Below are positions 1 through 8,059 of a stretch of 64,000 bases of DNA, in pieces (the first letter of the stretch is position 1; each line of letters opens with the position of its first letter). Below the pieces are notes generated by a model. The model did not search any database. It was not told the DNA's origin and worked only from the letters and a program-made list of their open reading frames with translations. Source of the stretch: Paracoccus sp. JM45 (GTDB lineage: Bacteria > Pseudomonadota > Alphaproteobacteria > Rhodobacterales > Rhodobacteraceae). Made by a program: the position numbers and the translations under genes. The stretch lies in contig NZ_QQVY01000001.1 of the NCBI RefSeq assembly GCF_003590715.1, forward strand, positions 558,001 through 622,000. Direction: 5' to 3'.

Positions 1-684
1 CGACAGGGCGCGCGGTTGCTTGAAGAAAGCCTCGATCCGGTCTGCCAGCAAGGTCGATCCGGACGCCTGCCCCATCCGCGATGCGGCCTGGGCCAGCAAT
101 TCAAGCGGCACGACGCCTTTGGCACGTGTGTCCATCAGACCTTGCACGAATTCATCCTTGAATTCGGGATGTGCCTGCACCGTAAAGGCGCGATCGTCAT
201 AGATCAGCGCGGCATTTTCGCAAAAGGCGTTCCGGCCCGCGACCTTGGCCCCTTGCGGCAGGGTCACGACCTGATCCTGATGCCATGCATTCAACTGCAC
301 CTGCTGGCCGCCAAAGTCATAATCCTGCGTGCCGACAGCCCAGCCGTCAGAATGTTTGACAACCGTGCCGCCAAGCGCCTGTGCGATGATCTGATGGCCA
401 AAGCAGATGCCCACCATCGGCACACCGCCCGCATAGGTGCGGCGGATAAAATCTTCCAGCGGCGGGATAAAGGCATGATCCTCGTATGCGCCGTGGCGCG
501 ATCCGGTCAGCAGCCAGCCGTCGGCGGCTGTGATGTCATCGGGGAACTCCATTCCCTCGACATGCCAGATATCGAAGTCGAAGCCGCGTCCGCCCAGCAG
601 GCGAACGAACATGTCTGGATAATCGCCCAAGCTGTCCTTCAACTGGGCAGGCGACTGGCCGCATTGAAGTATGCCGATACGCAT
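1..684 (-). CDS. Class I (type 1) glutamine amidotransferase, C-terminus cut by window edge
   Basis: The 228 visible codons begin MRIGILQCGQ and form a class I glutamine amidotransferase domain like that of GMP synthase. This fold releases ammonia from glutamine or cleaves gamma-glutamyl substrates. The nucleophile lies in GICFGHQ (Cys about residue 94), and the His/Glu partners lie in AHPEF (about 172 and 174). The domain is complete but the reading frame is still open at base 1, so the true C-terminus is outside the window. No synthetase domain is visible, so this is probably a stand-alone amidotransferase such as a GuaA-domain or PuuD-like hydrolase; the substrate is unknown. It diverges from the class V aminotransferase across about 138 bases. 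Confidence 0.85.
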   Translation of the reverse strand, partial: MRIGILQCGQSPAQLKDSLGDYPDMFVRLLGGRGFDFDIWHVEGMEFPDDITAADGWLLTGSRHGAYEDHAFIPPLEDFIRRTYAGGVPMVGICFGHQIIAQALGGTVVKHSDGWAVGTQDYDFGGQQVQLNAWHQDQVVTLPQGAKVAGRNAFCENAALIYDDRAFTVQAHPEFKDEFVQGLMDTRAKGVVPLELLAQAASRMGQASGSTLLADRIEAFFKQPRALS

Positions 685-822
685 AAAGAACCTTGATGTT
701 GCTGACATCCCGAACGTAGTCGCGCAGATGCCGCAGGCGCAAGGGGGCGCGCGGTCTTTGATGGTCTGGCAGGACGGGCGCAGTCGCGTTAGGCTTTGCG
801 CAAAGCCATGAAAGGACGTTCC

Positions 823-1950
823 ATGCCGCATCTGCACCCCAGCGTCGATCCCGAAGGTCTGGATGAATTCTCGGTCGTGTTCACCGACCGGTCGCTGAAC
901 CATATGTCGCAGCGTTTCCAGCAGGTCATGCGCGATCTGTCGGGCATGCTGGGTCAGGTCTATGGCGCGGCGCAGGTGGCCATCGTGCCCGGTGGCGGCA
1001 CCTATGCGATGGAATCGGTTGCACGCCAGTTCGGTCGCGATGCCCATGCCCTGATCGTCCGCAATGGCTGGTTCAGCTATCGTTGGTCCCAGATTTTCGA
1101 GGCCGGCAATTTCACCCGTGACACCACCGTCGTCATGGCTCGCCCCACCGGCAACGCCCCCCAGCCCGCCTATGCCCCGCCCCCGATTGACGAGGTTGTG
1201 GCGAAGATCCTTGAAACCAAACCGGATGCGGTCTTTGCACCGCATGTCGAAACCTCGGCCGGTCTGATTCTGCCCGATGATTATATCACCGCCATAGCCG
1301 ATGCCGCCCATCAGGTCGGCGCGCTGATGGTGCTGGACTGCATCGCATCGGGGGCTGTCTGGGTGGATATGCAGGCGACAGGCGTCGATGTGCTGATTTC
1401 GGCGCCGCAAAAAGGGTGGTCGGCCTCACCCTCGGCCGGATTGGTGATGATGTCGGAACGGGCGGCGGAACGTCTGGCGACCACCACCAGTGACAGCTTT
1501 GCGCTGGACCTGAAAAAATGGCGCGCCATGATGCAGGCGTATGAAGACGGCGGCCATGCTTATCACGCCACCATGCCGACCGACGCGCTGCTGGGTCTGC
1601 GCGATGCAATGCAGGAAACCATCGATTTCGGCTTACAGGCAGCCCATGACGCGCAATGGGCGCTTGGCCGCGCGGTGCGGGCCGAGCTGGCCGGTCGCGG
1701 CATCAGATCCGTCGCCGCCGAAGGGTTTCAGGCACCGGGCGTGATCGTCAGCTATACCGATGATCCGCAGGTCAAATCGGGCAAGGCTTTTGCAGCCGAA
1801 GGCACCCAGATCGCGGCAGGTGTGCCCTTGGCCATCAAGGAAGGTGCCGATTTTTCGACCTTCCGGCTGGGGCTGTTCGGCCTCGACAAGCTGAAAGACG
1901 TCGAGGGCGCAGTGGATCGCCTGAAACAAGTCTTTGACAAGGTTCTGTAA
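823..1950 (+). CDS. Class V PLP-dependent aminotransferase (alanine/serine-glyoxylate type)
   Basis: A 375-residue fold-type I PLP enzyme. The substrate-binding glycine stretch PGGGTYAME is near residue 56, the PLP-facing Asp near 172 (VLDC), and the PLP lysine sits in SAPQKGW (Lys about 197). Family members transfer amino groups between alanine or serine and glyoxylate, or act as phosphoserine-type or desulfurase-like enzymes; the exact substrate cannot be read from sequence. The ATG at 823 is chosen because AAAGGA lies about 7 bases upstream. An upstream TTG at 796 is possible but has no good ribosome site. A GNAT gene follows 69 bases later. Confidence 0.87.
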   Translation: MPHLHPSVDPEGLDEFSVVFTDRSLNHMSQRFQQVMRDLSGMLGQVYGAAQVAIVPGGGTYAMESVARQFGRDAHALIVRNGWFSYRWSQIFEAGNFTRDTTVVMARPTGNAPQPAYAPPPIDEVVAKILETKPDAVFAPHVETSAGLILPDDYITAIADAAHQVGALMVLDCIASGAVWVDMQATGVDVLISAPQKGWSASPSAGLVMMSERAAERLATTTSDSFALDLKKWRAMMQAYEDGGHAYHATMPTDALLGLRDAMQETIDFGLQAAHDAQWALGRAVRAELAGRGIRSVAAEGFQAPGVIVSYTDDPQVKSGKAFAAEGTQIAAGVPLAIKEGADFSTFRLGLFGLDKLKDVEGAVDRLKQVFDKVL

Positions 1951-2019
1951 AGCAGGGTTTAACCCGAAGTCGCGCAAGGATCCGGCCTTGCGCGACCCTT
2001 GTCCGATAAGGCTGCACCC

Positions 2020-2484
2020 ATGACCCTGACGATCCACCGCGAAAGCCCGCTTGGCCCCGATCTGGACCTGTTGTTCCAGCGCCATACCGCAGCGATGCAG
2101 GCCGATACGCCCCCCGAATCAATCCATATGCTGCCGAAAGAGGGTTTGGCCACGTCGTCCGTCGCATTCTTTGTCATCCGTGATGGCGATAACCCCGTCG
2201 CCATGGGTGCGCTGAAAGATCATGGCGATGGTTTGGGCGAATTGAAATCCATGCATGTGCTGTCCGAATACCGCGGACGCGGGCTGTCGCGCATGTTGTT
2301 GCGCCATATGATCGCCCATGCCAGCCTGACCGGATTGACCCGCCTGTCGCTTGAAACCGGATCGCAACCCAGCTTTGTCGCGGCCCGCGGCCTGTATATG
2401 CGTGAAGGCTTCAGCGAATGCCCGCCCTTCGCCGATTACCGCCCCGACCCGAATTCAACCTTCATGACACTGACACTTGACTAA
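2020..2484 (+). CDS. GNAT family N-acetyltransferase
   Basis: A 154-residue GNAT-fold acetyltransferase. The acetyl-CoA pyrophosphate loop is RGRGLSRM (about 85-92), preceded by the strand LKSMHVLSEYRG. The C-terminal strand near GFSECPPFADY resembles small PhnO/ElaA-like GNATs that acetylate an amine. The ATG at 2020 follows a GATAAGG-like ribosome site, and an in-frame TTG at 1999 is a weaker alternative. It lies 69 bases after the aminotransferase, so they may be co-transcribed. The substrate is unknown. Confidence 0.85.
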   Translation: MTLTIHRESPLGPDLDLLFQRHTAAMQADTPPESIHMLPKEGLATSSVAFFVIRDGDNPVAMGALKDHGDGLGELKSMHVLSEYRGRGLSRMLLRHMIAHASLTGLTRLSLETGSQPSFVAARGLYMREGFSECPPFADYRPDPNSTFMTLTLD

Positions 2485-2510
2485 GAATTGCCCAAAAGCA
2501 CGATATTGCT

Positions 2511-2539
2511 TTGAAAGCGCCGCGCATCGGCGCTAAACA
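2511..2539 (+). promoter_or_regulatory. Candidate sigma-70 promoter for tRNA-Arg with a hairpin inside the spacer
   Basis: TTGAAA (2511-2516) and TAAACA (2534-2539) are 17 bases apart and place a start site about 23 bases before the tRNA. The spacer is itself an inverted repeat: a 7-bp stem, AGCGCCG with CGGCGCT, around the 5-base loop CGCAT (2516-2534). As RNA this could instead end the upstream acetyltransferase transcript, although no T-run follows. It may be a promoter, a terminator or both. Confidence 0.4.
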
Positions 2540-2568
2540 CCACCTGCGGTCCACTCAGACCGCATTGC

Positions 2569-2645
2569 GGCCCCGTAGCTCAACTGGATAGAGCACGGAC
2601 CTTCTAAGTCTGGGGTTGGGGGTTCAAGTCCTCCCGGGGTCGCCA
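2569..2645 (+). tRNA. tRNA-Arg (anticodon UCU)
   Basis: The 77-base cloverleaf folds completely. The acceptor stem GGCCCCG pairs with CGGGGTC (one G-U). There is a GCTC/GAGC D stem and an anticodon stem CGGAC/GTCTG with loop CTTCTAA, giving anticodon TCT. The T arm is GGGGG-TTCAAGT-CCTCC, the discriminator base is G, and the CCA is encoded. It reads AGA and probably AGG arginine codons, which are rare in such a GC-rich genome. No copy of its 3' end is seen in the next 1.4 kb that would mark an integrated element. Confidence 0.95.
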
Positions 2646-2870
2646 GATATCAGCGCTGGAATGCGCAGATGATTTTATAAATCCGATATTTCATTATTGC
2701 GGTTCTTATCGGACCGAACCGTTCAAATCCTGATGTGATACCGCCAGAGATTTGCGCGAAGGACACATAACCGGTATAATTAAAGCCGTTATCTATATTA
2801 TATGATACTATGAAACAGGAATGACTTATAAATAAACGGATAGTGCAACGATATTATATCAAGAGAGCAT
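2646..2870. other. AT-rich spacer between tRNA-Arg and the SGNH-like gene
   Basis: This 225-base stretch is visibly more AT-rich than the rest of the window, with several runs such as TATATTATATGATAC. It holds one good promoter-like pair (listed separately) and an AGAGAG ribosome-site-like stretch just before the ATG at 2871. I see no open frame, no tRNA-end repeat and no transposon terminus in it. The composition suggests imported or poorly conserved DNA. Confidence 0.6.
2752..2780 (+). promoter_or_regulatory. Candidate sigma-70 promoter of the SGNH-like gene
   Basis: TTGCGC (2752-2757) and a perfect TATAAT (2775-2780) are separated by 17 bases. The expected start near 2787 would give a leader of about 85 bases before the ATG at 2871. 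A consensus -10 is unusual in this GC-rich setting and supports autonomous expression of the gene. Confidence 0.5.
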
Positions 2871-3599
2871 ATGACCAAAATATTAGAGGCTGCGATTATC
2901 GGTGACTCGCATGCCAAAGTCATAGCCTTGGCCGCGGAAGAAAGCGGCATCCTGTTTCGTAAGGTTATGACGGCATCTTTCCAAAATTATGTCGATGCGA
3001 CCTTGGAATATTCAGCGGCGGACGGATTGAAGTTTCAAATGTCCGAATTCAACCGGCAAAAAGACCTTCGCGCTGATGAGACAAAGAACAACCGCGTTGC
3101 ACATCGCGCCAAAAACCTGACGACGACCCTTAACCAGATCGTCAATCTGAAACTTCCGGTCTACGTCAACGTCGGTATGACTGCGGTATATTTTGTTCGC
3201 AGTCTGATTGTTGCTGCGAAAGAGAACGGACAGGACCCCGGCCTGATCTCGCGTAAAGTCGCGCAAGCCGCCGCAGAGGAGCATTTCGAATCATACGCCC
3301 GCTTTTATGAATCGCTTGTGCAGCATGTCCCCGATGTGACCTGTTTCTATGGCCCGACGCGGTTCACGCCGGACATGAGGCATGTTTGGCTGGCCTATGA
3401 TGACGTTGCCGCAAAACGCCTTTCGCAAATCGGCATCGAGATAATCGATCTGCGGGCCAAACTTGGGGATGACGGTCTGTTACTTGATCCCAGATATTAC
3501 CGGACCACTGATGATGATCAGGTTCATGGAAACGCGGATTGGGGTCTTTCGGTAATTAACGGCATCCAACAGGATTTTTTATCGAAATACCCTGAATAA
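2871..3599 (+). CDS. SGNH/GDSL-like hydrolase-fold protein of unknown role
   Basis: A 242-residue soluble protein with no signal peptide or membrane segment. It opens with AIIGDSHAK, where Ser13 matches the nucleophile block I of SGNH hydrolases. Near the end DDDQVHGN gives an Asp-x-x-His pair (about 216 and 219), matching block V. The middle (about 45-140) is helical and not recognised. Proteins of this shape include esterases and acyl-modifying enzymes, but the substrate is unknown. The gene stands alone in an AT-richer patch beside tRNA-Arg, with its own promoter-like site and an AGAGAG ribosome site, and may have been acquired by transfer. I am confident it is a gene and less so of the enzymatic class. 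Confidence 0.65.
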   Translation: MTKILEAAIIGDSHAKVIALAAEESGILFRKVMTASFQNYVDATLEYSAADGLKFQMSEFNRQKDLRADETKNNRVAHRAKNLTTTLNQIVNLKLPVYVNVGMTAVYFVRSLIVAAKENGQDPGLISRKVAQAAAEEHFESYARFYESLVQHVPDVTCFYGPTRFTPDMRHVWLAYDDVAAKRLSQIGIEIIDLRAKLGDDGLLLDPRYYRTTDDDQVHGNADWGLSVINGIQQDFLSKYPE

Positions 3600-3948
3600 A
3601 CGGCAGCAATGGAAGACAGAGACTACAGTTGCCTTCATGTTTTCCATTAGCATGGCAGCTGTTAATTCGTTCCTGCCCGGCAGGAATAACGGAAGCGGGC
3701 CTTTTACATCTTCAGACAAACATGTGTTTCGGCGCTATGGTAATTTGGCAATGGCCGTGAAATATCTTGGCGCTGACTCTATCGAACATGATGGCACTGT
3801 CGTTGGATAATAACGAAAAGCGGTTATCCTAAACTGTGATGCGCAAAACATAATTCCGGGAATAACGCGCGCCACCAATCTTGGTTTTACAAGACTGTGT
3901 CGGTCGCAAGACCATGCCGTGGCAGCGTAGGTTCAAAACACCGCCGGC
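3600..3948. other. Intergenic gap with no recognised gene
   Basis: No gene can be supported here. One open frame (3637-3810, + strand, 57 codons, start MFSISMAAVN, end DGTVVG) is uninterrupted but has no ribosome site and no recognisable motif, so it may be a chance frame or a decayed fragment. Composition is mixed and closer to AT-rich than in neighbouring genes. No transposase remnant, integrase or tRNA-end repeat is evident. Confidence 0.5.
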
Positions 3949-4012
3949 ACCTGATGCATATTATCTGATGGCTCCACCATTAAGTGGAGCCATCAGGTAA
4001 TATGCATCAGGT
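3949..4012. repeat. Long inverted repeat, 29-bp arms around a 6-base loop
   Basis: The left arm 3949-3977 (starting ACCTGATGCATATT) and right arm 3984-4012 (ending ATGCATCAGGT) are reverse complements with a single mismatch that would be a G-U pair in RNA. The loop is CATTAA. The hexamer CTGATG occurs twice within the left arm. It lies 11 bases beyond the stop of the minus-strand OmpV-like gene, so it may be its 3' hairpin. The arms are much longer than a normal terminator and no T-run follows on either strand. A small fold-back mobile element or a 3' stabilising hairpin are alternatives. Confidence 0.85.
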
Positions 4013-4023
4013 ATGACTGTGGA

Positions 4024-4764
4024 TCAGAACCCGAACGAGAACCGGCGGGTCACGCCTAAACGCAGCGAGGGTTGGTATTCTTCCTGAACAACCGGCGAAT
4101 CAGCTGCATCGCCGATCAGCTTGCCGTAACGCACTTCACCCAGCAGGGCGGTGTTTTCGTTCAGGTCATAGCGCGCCTCGAAGGTGATGGCCGCTTCGTT
4201 AAAGCCGCCGCCCGGTGCGTAAGCATCCAATCCGCTGGACGCACTTTCGGCGCTGCTGACACCGAAATAGGTGTTGTTATAGGTGTCGTTGCCGTAACCG
4301 ATCTGTGCGCCGGACCACAGGGTAATACGGTCGCTAAGGTCGGCGCGGTATTTTGCACCGATTTCACCGGTCAGGCCTTCGTGGCCGTCAAAGCCGCGGC
4401 GCACCGTGCCATAGGCCGTGATAGGCCCCATGCCATAGCTGACGCGCAAACCCAGTTCATAGGCGCGATTGATGTCATCCAGACCGGCCAGATCGGCGCT
4501 GTCGTCGCTTTCGCGTTCACCCACTGTGTTGAACGACGGCGCGATGCCAAAGCCCTGCGCCTGATCGCCACCCGGCGTGCCGAAACCTGCGTTGCGGAAG
4601 ATAACCCAAGGCGAGGCCTCGCCATCATCCGAACCCGGGTAATCGGGTCCATAAGACACACCCAACCCGATATCAGCCGAGAACGTCCGGCCACCCGACG
4701 CTCCGAAATCCTGCGCGTGCAGCGGGGTCGCAATCAAGAGGGCAAGTGCCAGGGCGTATTTCAT
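4024..4764 (-). CDS. MipA/OmpV family outer membrane protein
   Basis: A 246-residue protein with a Sec signal peptide (MKYALALALLIATPLHA, cleavage near residue 18) and alternating amphipathic strands. It ends in phenylalanine (RRFSFGF), the hallmark of outer-membrane beta-barrels. The pattern DIGLGVSYGPDYPGSDD near the start, with repeated ARYDLNEN-type turns, matches the MipA/OmpV family, whose members act as scaffolds for murein enzymes or as small porin-like proteins. It follows the ABC-F gene by 115 bases on the same strand. A long inverted repeat lies just beyond its stop. The exact role is uncertain. Confidence 0.85.
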   Translation of the reverse strand: MKYALALALLIATPLHAQDFGASGGRTFSADIGLGVSYGPDYPGSDDGEASPWVIFRNAGFGTPGGDQAQGFGIAPSFNTVGERESDDSADLAGLDDINRAYELGLRVSYGMGPITAYGTVRRGFDGHEGLTGEIGAKYRADLSDRITLWSGAQIGYGNDTYNNTYFGVSSAESASSGLDAYAPGGGFNEAAITFEARYDLNENTALLGEVRYGKLIGDAADSPVVQEEYQPSLRLGVTRRFSFGF

Positions 4765-4879
4765 CGGACGATTCCAAAACGAAGGGGTTTTACCCTTACT
4801 AGGTTGCGAAACCGCACCGGCACAACCGCCCCGAAAGACTCTGCAGAAGGCAGGCGCATTTTCGCAACAGATGCCGCCT

Positions 4880-6736
4880 TTAGCCTTTTTCCGCCCGATC
4901 CAGTTTCTCGAGTGCAGTCATCCACAATTCCTCTGCAAAAGCGAGTGCTTTGACAGCTTCGGTGCGTTTGCTGCCCCATTTTTTGGCTTCATAGGGGTCG
5001 TTATACAGATTCGGATCCGCCAGTTTGACGTCCAGCTTGCCCATCATCTCGGTCAGCTTCTGGACGCGTTCCTCGGCCTTGCGAACCTCGGACCGCAGGG
5101 CCAGTACGGCATCGCGCGACGGGCGCTTGGGCGCGGGCTTGGCAGCCTCGGCCACGGCTTTGGGCTTTTCAGGCGCATCGCCGGACAGCAGGAATTTGCG
5201 GTAATCGTCCAGATCACCTTCGTAAGGGCCGACATTGCCGTCCTTGACCAGCCACAGACGGTCCGCGACCAGCCCCAACAGGTGCATATCGTGGCTGACC
5301 AGCACAACGGCGCCGGTGTATTCGTTCAGAGCTTCGGACAATGCCTCGCGGGATTCGATATCAAGGTGGTTGGTCGGTTCGTCCAGAATCAGCAGATGCG
5401 GGCCGTCGATCGTGGCGATCAGCAGGGACAGACGCGCCTTTTGACCACCCGACAGCTGGCCGACCTTGGTTTCGGCCTGCGCCTCCATCAAGCCGAAACC
5501 GGCAAGACGGGCGCGCTGCTTCGCCTGACCTTCGTTCGGACGCAGCGTGCGGATGTGATCCAGCGGCGTTTCGTCCAGATGTAATTCGTCCACCTGATGC
5601 TGGGCGAAATACCCCACGCGCAGCTTGTTCGACCGCGTGATATTGCCCGCCATCGTCGTCAGGCGTTCGGCCAACAGCTTGGACAGCGTCGATTTGCCCT
5701 GACCGTTGCGACCCAGCAGCGCGATGCGGTCATCCTGATCGATCCGCAGATTCAGGTTCTTCAAAACAGCCCGATCGTCATAACCGACCGAGACCCCCTC
5801 CATCGCGACGATGGGCGGGGACATTTCTTCGGGCTGCGGAAAGGTAAAGCGGTGGAACTTGGCTTCCTCGGGGGCGGTGATCGGTTCCATCTTGGCCAGC
5901 ATCTTGACGCGGGCCTGTGCCTGACGCGCCTTACTGGCGGTTGCACCGAAGCGGTCGACAAAGCTTTGCAAATGGGCGCGGCGGTCGGATTGCTTCTTCG
6001 CCTCGGCGGCCAGCAGGGCCCGCTTTTCCGCACGGATGCGGGTAAAGCTGTCATAACCGCCCGTGTAAAGCGTCAGCTGCTTGTTTTCCAAGTGAAGGAT
6101 ATGCCCGACCGCACGGTTCAGCAGGCCACGGTCGTGGCTGATGATGATGACGGTATGCGGATAGCGCGACAGATAGTTTTCAAGCCACAGCGCGCCTTCA
6201 AGGTCCAGATAGTTGGTCGGTTCGTCCAGCAACAGCAGGTCTGGCTGTGCAAACAGCACCCCCGCCAATGCAACGCGCATCCGCCAGCCACCCGAAAAAT
6301 CGCTGGTCGGCCGCGCCTGATCGGCGGTCGAGAACCCCAACCCGTCCAGAATCGTCGCGGCGCGCGCCTCGGCGGACCAGGCGTCGATGTCGGTCAGGCG
6401 GGTCTGGATATCGGCAATACGGTGGGCATCTGTCGCGGTCTGGCTTTCGGCCAGCAGCGATGTGCGTTCCTCATCCGCGTCCAGCACGGTGTCCAGAACC
6501 GAACGGTCGGTCGAGGCAGATTCCTGCGCCACACCGCCGATGCGGGCGCGTGACGGCAGGCTGATCTGGCCACCATCAAGGCCCAACTGTCCCCGTATCA
6601 ACCGGAACAGCGTGGTTTTCCCAGCACCGTTCGGCCCGACAAGACCAACCTTATGGCCTTCGGGGATCGAGGCCGTGGCCCCAACAAACAGGGGCCGGCC
6701 CTGCACGTTATATGTGATGTCATCTATACGCAGCAT
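4880..6736 (-). CDS. ABC-F family ATPase (Uup/YheS-like translation factor)
   Basis: A soluble protein of 618 residues with two ATP-binding cassettes and no membrane segment. The Walker A motifs are GPNGAGKTT and GRNGQGKST, and the signature motifs are FSGGWRMR and LSGGQKAR. Walker B regions are LLLLDEPTNYLD and LLILDEPTNHLD. The inter-domain linker of about 80 residues and a charged coiled C-terminal tail (RKAEERVQKLTEMM) are typical of ABC-F proteins, which bind the ribosomal E site to relieve stalling. The start MLRIDDITY at 6736 matches the family; an ATG at 6754 would add six residues. It diverges from the CobW gene. Confidence 0.88.
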   Translation of the reverse strand: MLRIDDITYNVQGRPLFVGATASIPEGHKVGLVGPNGAGKTTLFRLIRGQLGLDGGQISLPSRARIGGVAQESASTDRSVLDTVLDADEERTSLLAESQTATDAHRIADIQTRLTDIDAWSAEARAATILDGLGFSTADQARPTSDFSGGWRMRVALAGVLFAQPDLLLLDEPTNYLDLEGALWLENYLSRYPHTVIIISHDRGLLNRAVGHILHLENKQLTLYTGGYDSFTRIRAEKRALLAAEAKKQSDRRAHLQSFVDRFGATASKARQAQARVKMLAKMEPITAPEEAKFHRFTFPQPEEMSPPIVAMEGVSVGYDDRAVLKNLNLRIDQDDRIALLGRNGQGKSTLSKLLAERLTTMAGNITRSNKLRVGYFAQHQVDELHLDETPLDHIRTLRPNEGQAKQRARLAGFGLMEAQAETKVGQLSGGQKARLSLLIATIDGPHLLILDEPTNHLDIESREALSEALNEYTGAVVLVSHDMHLLGLVADRLWLVKDGNVGPYEGDLDDYRKFLLSGDAPEKPKAVAEAAKPAPKRPSRDAVLALRSEVRKAEERVQKLTEMMGKLDVKLADPNLYNDPYEAKKWGSKRTEAVKALAFAEELWMTALEKLDRAEKG

Positions 6737-6799
6737 GTGCGGGGCATGACCCATGCTGCGCGGGTCGTCAATGGCAGTCCGACGGTTGCGGTATGTTAC

Positions 6800-6812
6800 G
6801 TTATACTATAAC
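6800..6812. promoter_or_regulatory. Probable Zur (zinc uptake regulator) operator
   Basis: GTTATACTATAAC is a perfect 6-bp inverted repeat around one base, 29 bases before the CobW start. It matches the palindromic GTTATA-N-TATAAC type of Zur box known from alphaproteobacteria. CobW GTPases are classic Zur targets induced by zinc shortage. The divergent ABC-F gene starts 64 bases away on the other side, so co-regulation is possible. Confidence 0.7.
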
Positions 6813-6841
6813 AAACTCTACACCACAGCCAGAGGTCCCCC

Positions 6842-8059
6842 ATGTCCAACGATCCCCGCCTGCCCGTCACCGTCCTTTCCGGTTTCCTTGGGGCCGGAAA
6901 AACCACGCTGTTGAATGCCTTACTGAACAATCGCCAAGGCCTGCGGATTGCCGTGATCGTCAATGACATGTCGCAGGTGAATATCGACGCCGATCTGGTC
7001 CACTCCAGCATGGATGCCTCGGAAGCGGGCATTAGCCGCACGACCGAAACGCTGGTTGAAATGTCGAACGGCTGCATCTGCTGCACCCTGCGCGACGATC
7101 TGCTGGCCGAGGTGCGCCAGCTGGCCCGGCAAAAGCGTTTCGATTACCTGCTGATCGAATCAACCGGCATTTCCGAACCGCTGCCCGTCGCCACCACCTT
7201 CGATTTCGTAGATGAAGACGGCCAGTCGCTGTCGGATGTGTCGCGGCTGGATACGATGGTCACCGTGGTCGATGCCGTGAACCTGCCCGCCTATTTCGCC
7301 AGCCATGACGCTCTGCGTGACCGCGCCGAGGTCGAGGACGAGGCAGACCCCCGCACCCTGATCGACCTGCTGACCGACCAGATCGAATTTGCCGATGTGA
7401 TCGTGCTGAACAAATGCACCGATGCCGGTCCCGCGAATGTCGATGCGGCCCGCAAGATCATCCGCGCCCTGAACGGTGATGCCCGCATCATCGAAACCGA
7501 CAACAGCGCCGTTGCCCCCGATGATATCCTGAACACCGGCCTGTTCGACTTCGAGGTTGCCCACCAGCACCCCCAATGGATGAAAGAGCTTTACGGCTTT
7601 GCCGATCACAATCCCGAAACGCTGGAATACGGCATTGATTCCTTTGTCTATCGCGCCCGTCGTCCTTTCGATCCTGCCAAGATCGTCGCGGCCTTGAACG
7701 GGTCTTTGGCCGGTGTGATCCGCGCCAAGGGGCATTTCTGGGTGGCCACGCGTCCTGAATGGGTGGCCGAATTTTCGCTGGCGGGGGCGCTGTCCAGCAT
7801 CAAGCCCTTGGGTCAATGGTGGGCCACCGTCCCGCAGGACCGCTGGCCGACGCATCCCGAAGGCATCGCCTATCTTGACCAGCACTGGCAGGAACCTTTC
7901 GGTGACCGCCGGCAGGAACTGGTCTTTATCGGCGCGGGCATGGACCGTGACCGCATCTGCGCCGAACTGGATGCCTGCCTGCTGGATGCCGACCACGGCA
8001 GCAATCCGGCCATGTGGCGCAATCTGGAAGACCCCCTACCCGCGTGGCGCGCCGCATGA
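6842..8059 (+). CDS. CobW/COG0523 GTP-binding zinc metallochaperone
   Basis: A 405-residue G3E GTPase. The P-loop GFLGAGKTT is at about 14-22, and the metal-binding motif CICC (Cys 78, 80 and 81) follows NG. The Walker B-type ESTGISEP and base-recognition motif LNKCTD are present, with a CobW C-terminal domain in the second half. COG0523 proteins insert or traffic metal; those behind Zur boxes serve zinc-dependent enzymes during zinc limitation. The operator-like palindrome at 6800-6812 supports that role over cobalamin synthesis. Its stop overlaps the start of the next small gene (ATGA). Confidence 0.88.
   Translation: MSNDPRLPVTVLSGFLGAGKTTLLNALLNNRQGLRIAVIVNDMSQVNIDADLVHSSMDASEAGISRTTETLVEMSNGCICCTLRDDLLAEVRQLARQKRFDYLLIESTGISEPLPVATTFDFVDEDGQSLSDVSRLDTMVTVVDAVNLPAYFASHDALRDRAEVEDEADPRTLIDLLTDQIEFADVIVLNKCTDAGPANVDAARKIIRALNGDARIIETDNSAVAPDDILNTGLFDFEVAHQHPQWMKELYGFADHNPETLEYGIDSFVYRARRPFDPAKIVAALNGSLAGVIRAKGHFWVATRPEWVAEFSLAGALSSIKPLGQWWATVPQDRWPTHPEGIAYLDQHWQEPFGDRRQELVFIGAGMDRDRICAELDACLLDADHGSNPAMWRNLEDPLPAWRAA

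Noticed and set aside
2569..4023. tRNA-Arg as an attachment site of an integrated element
   Set aside because: No direct repeat of the tRNA 3' end and no integrase gene were found downstream, so integration is not supported, although the AT-rich patch remains odd.
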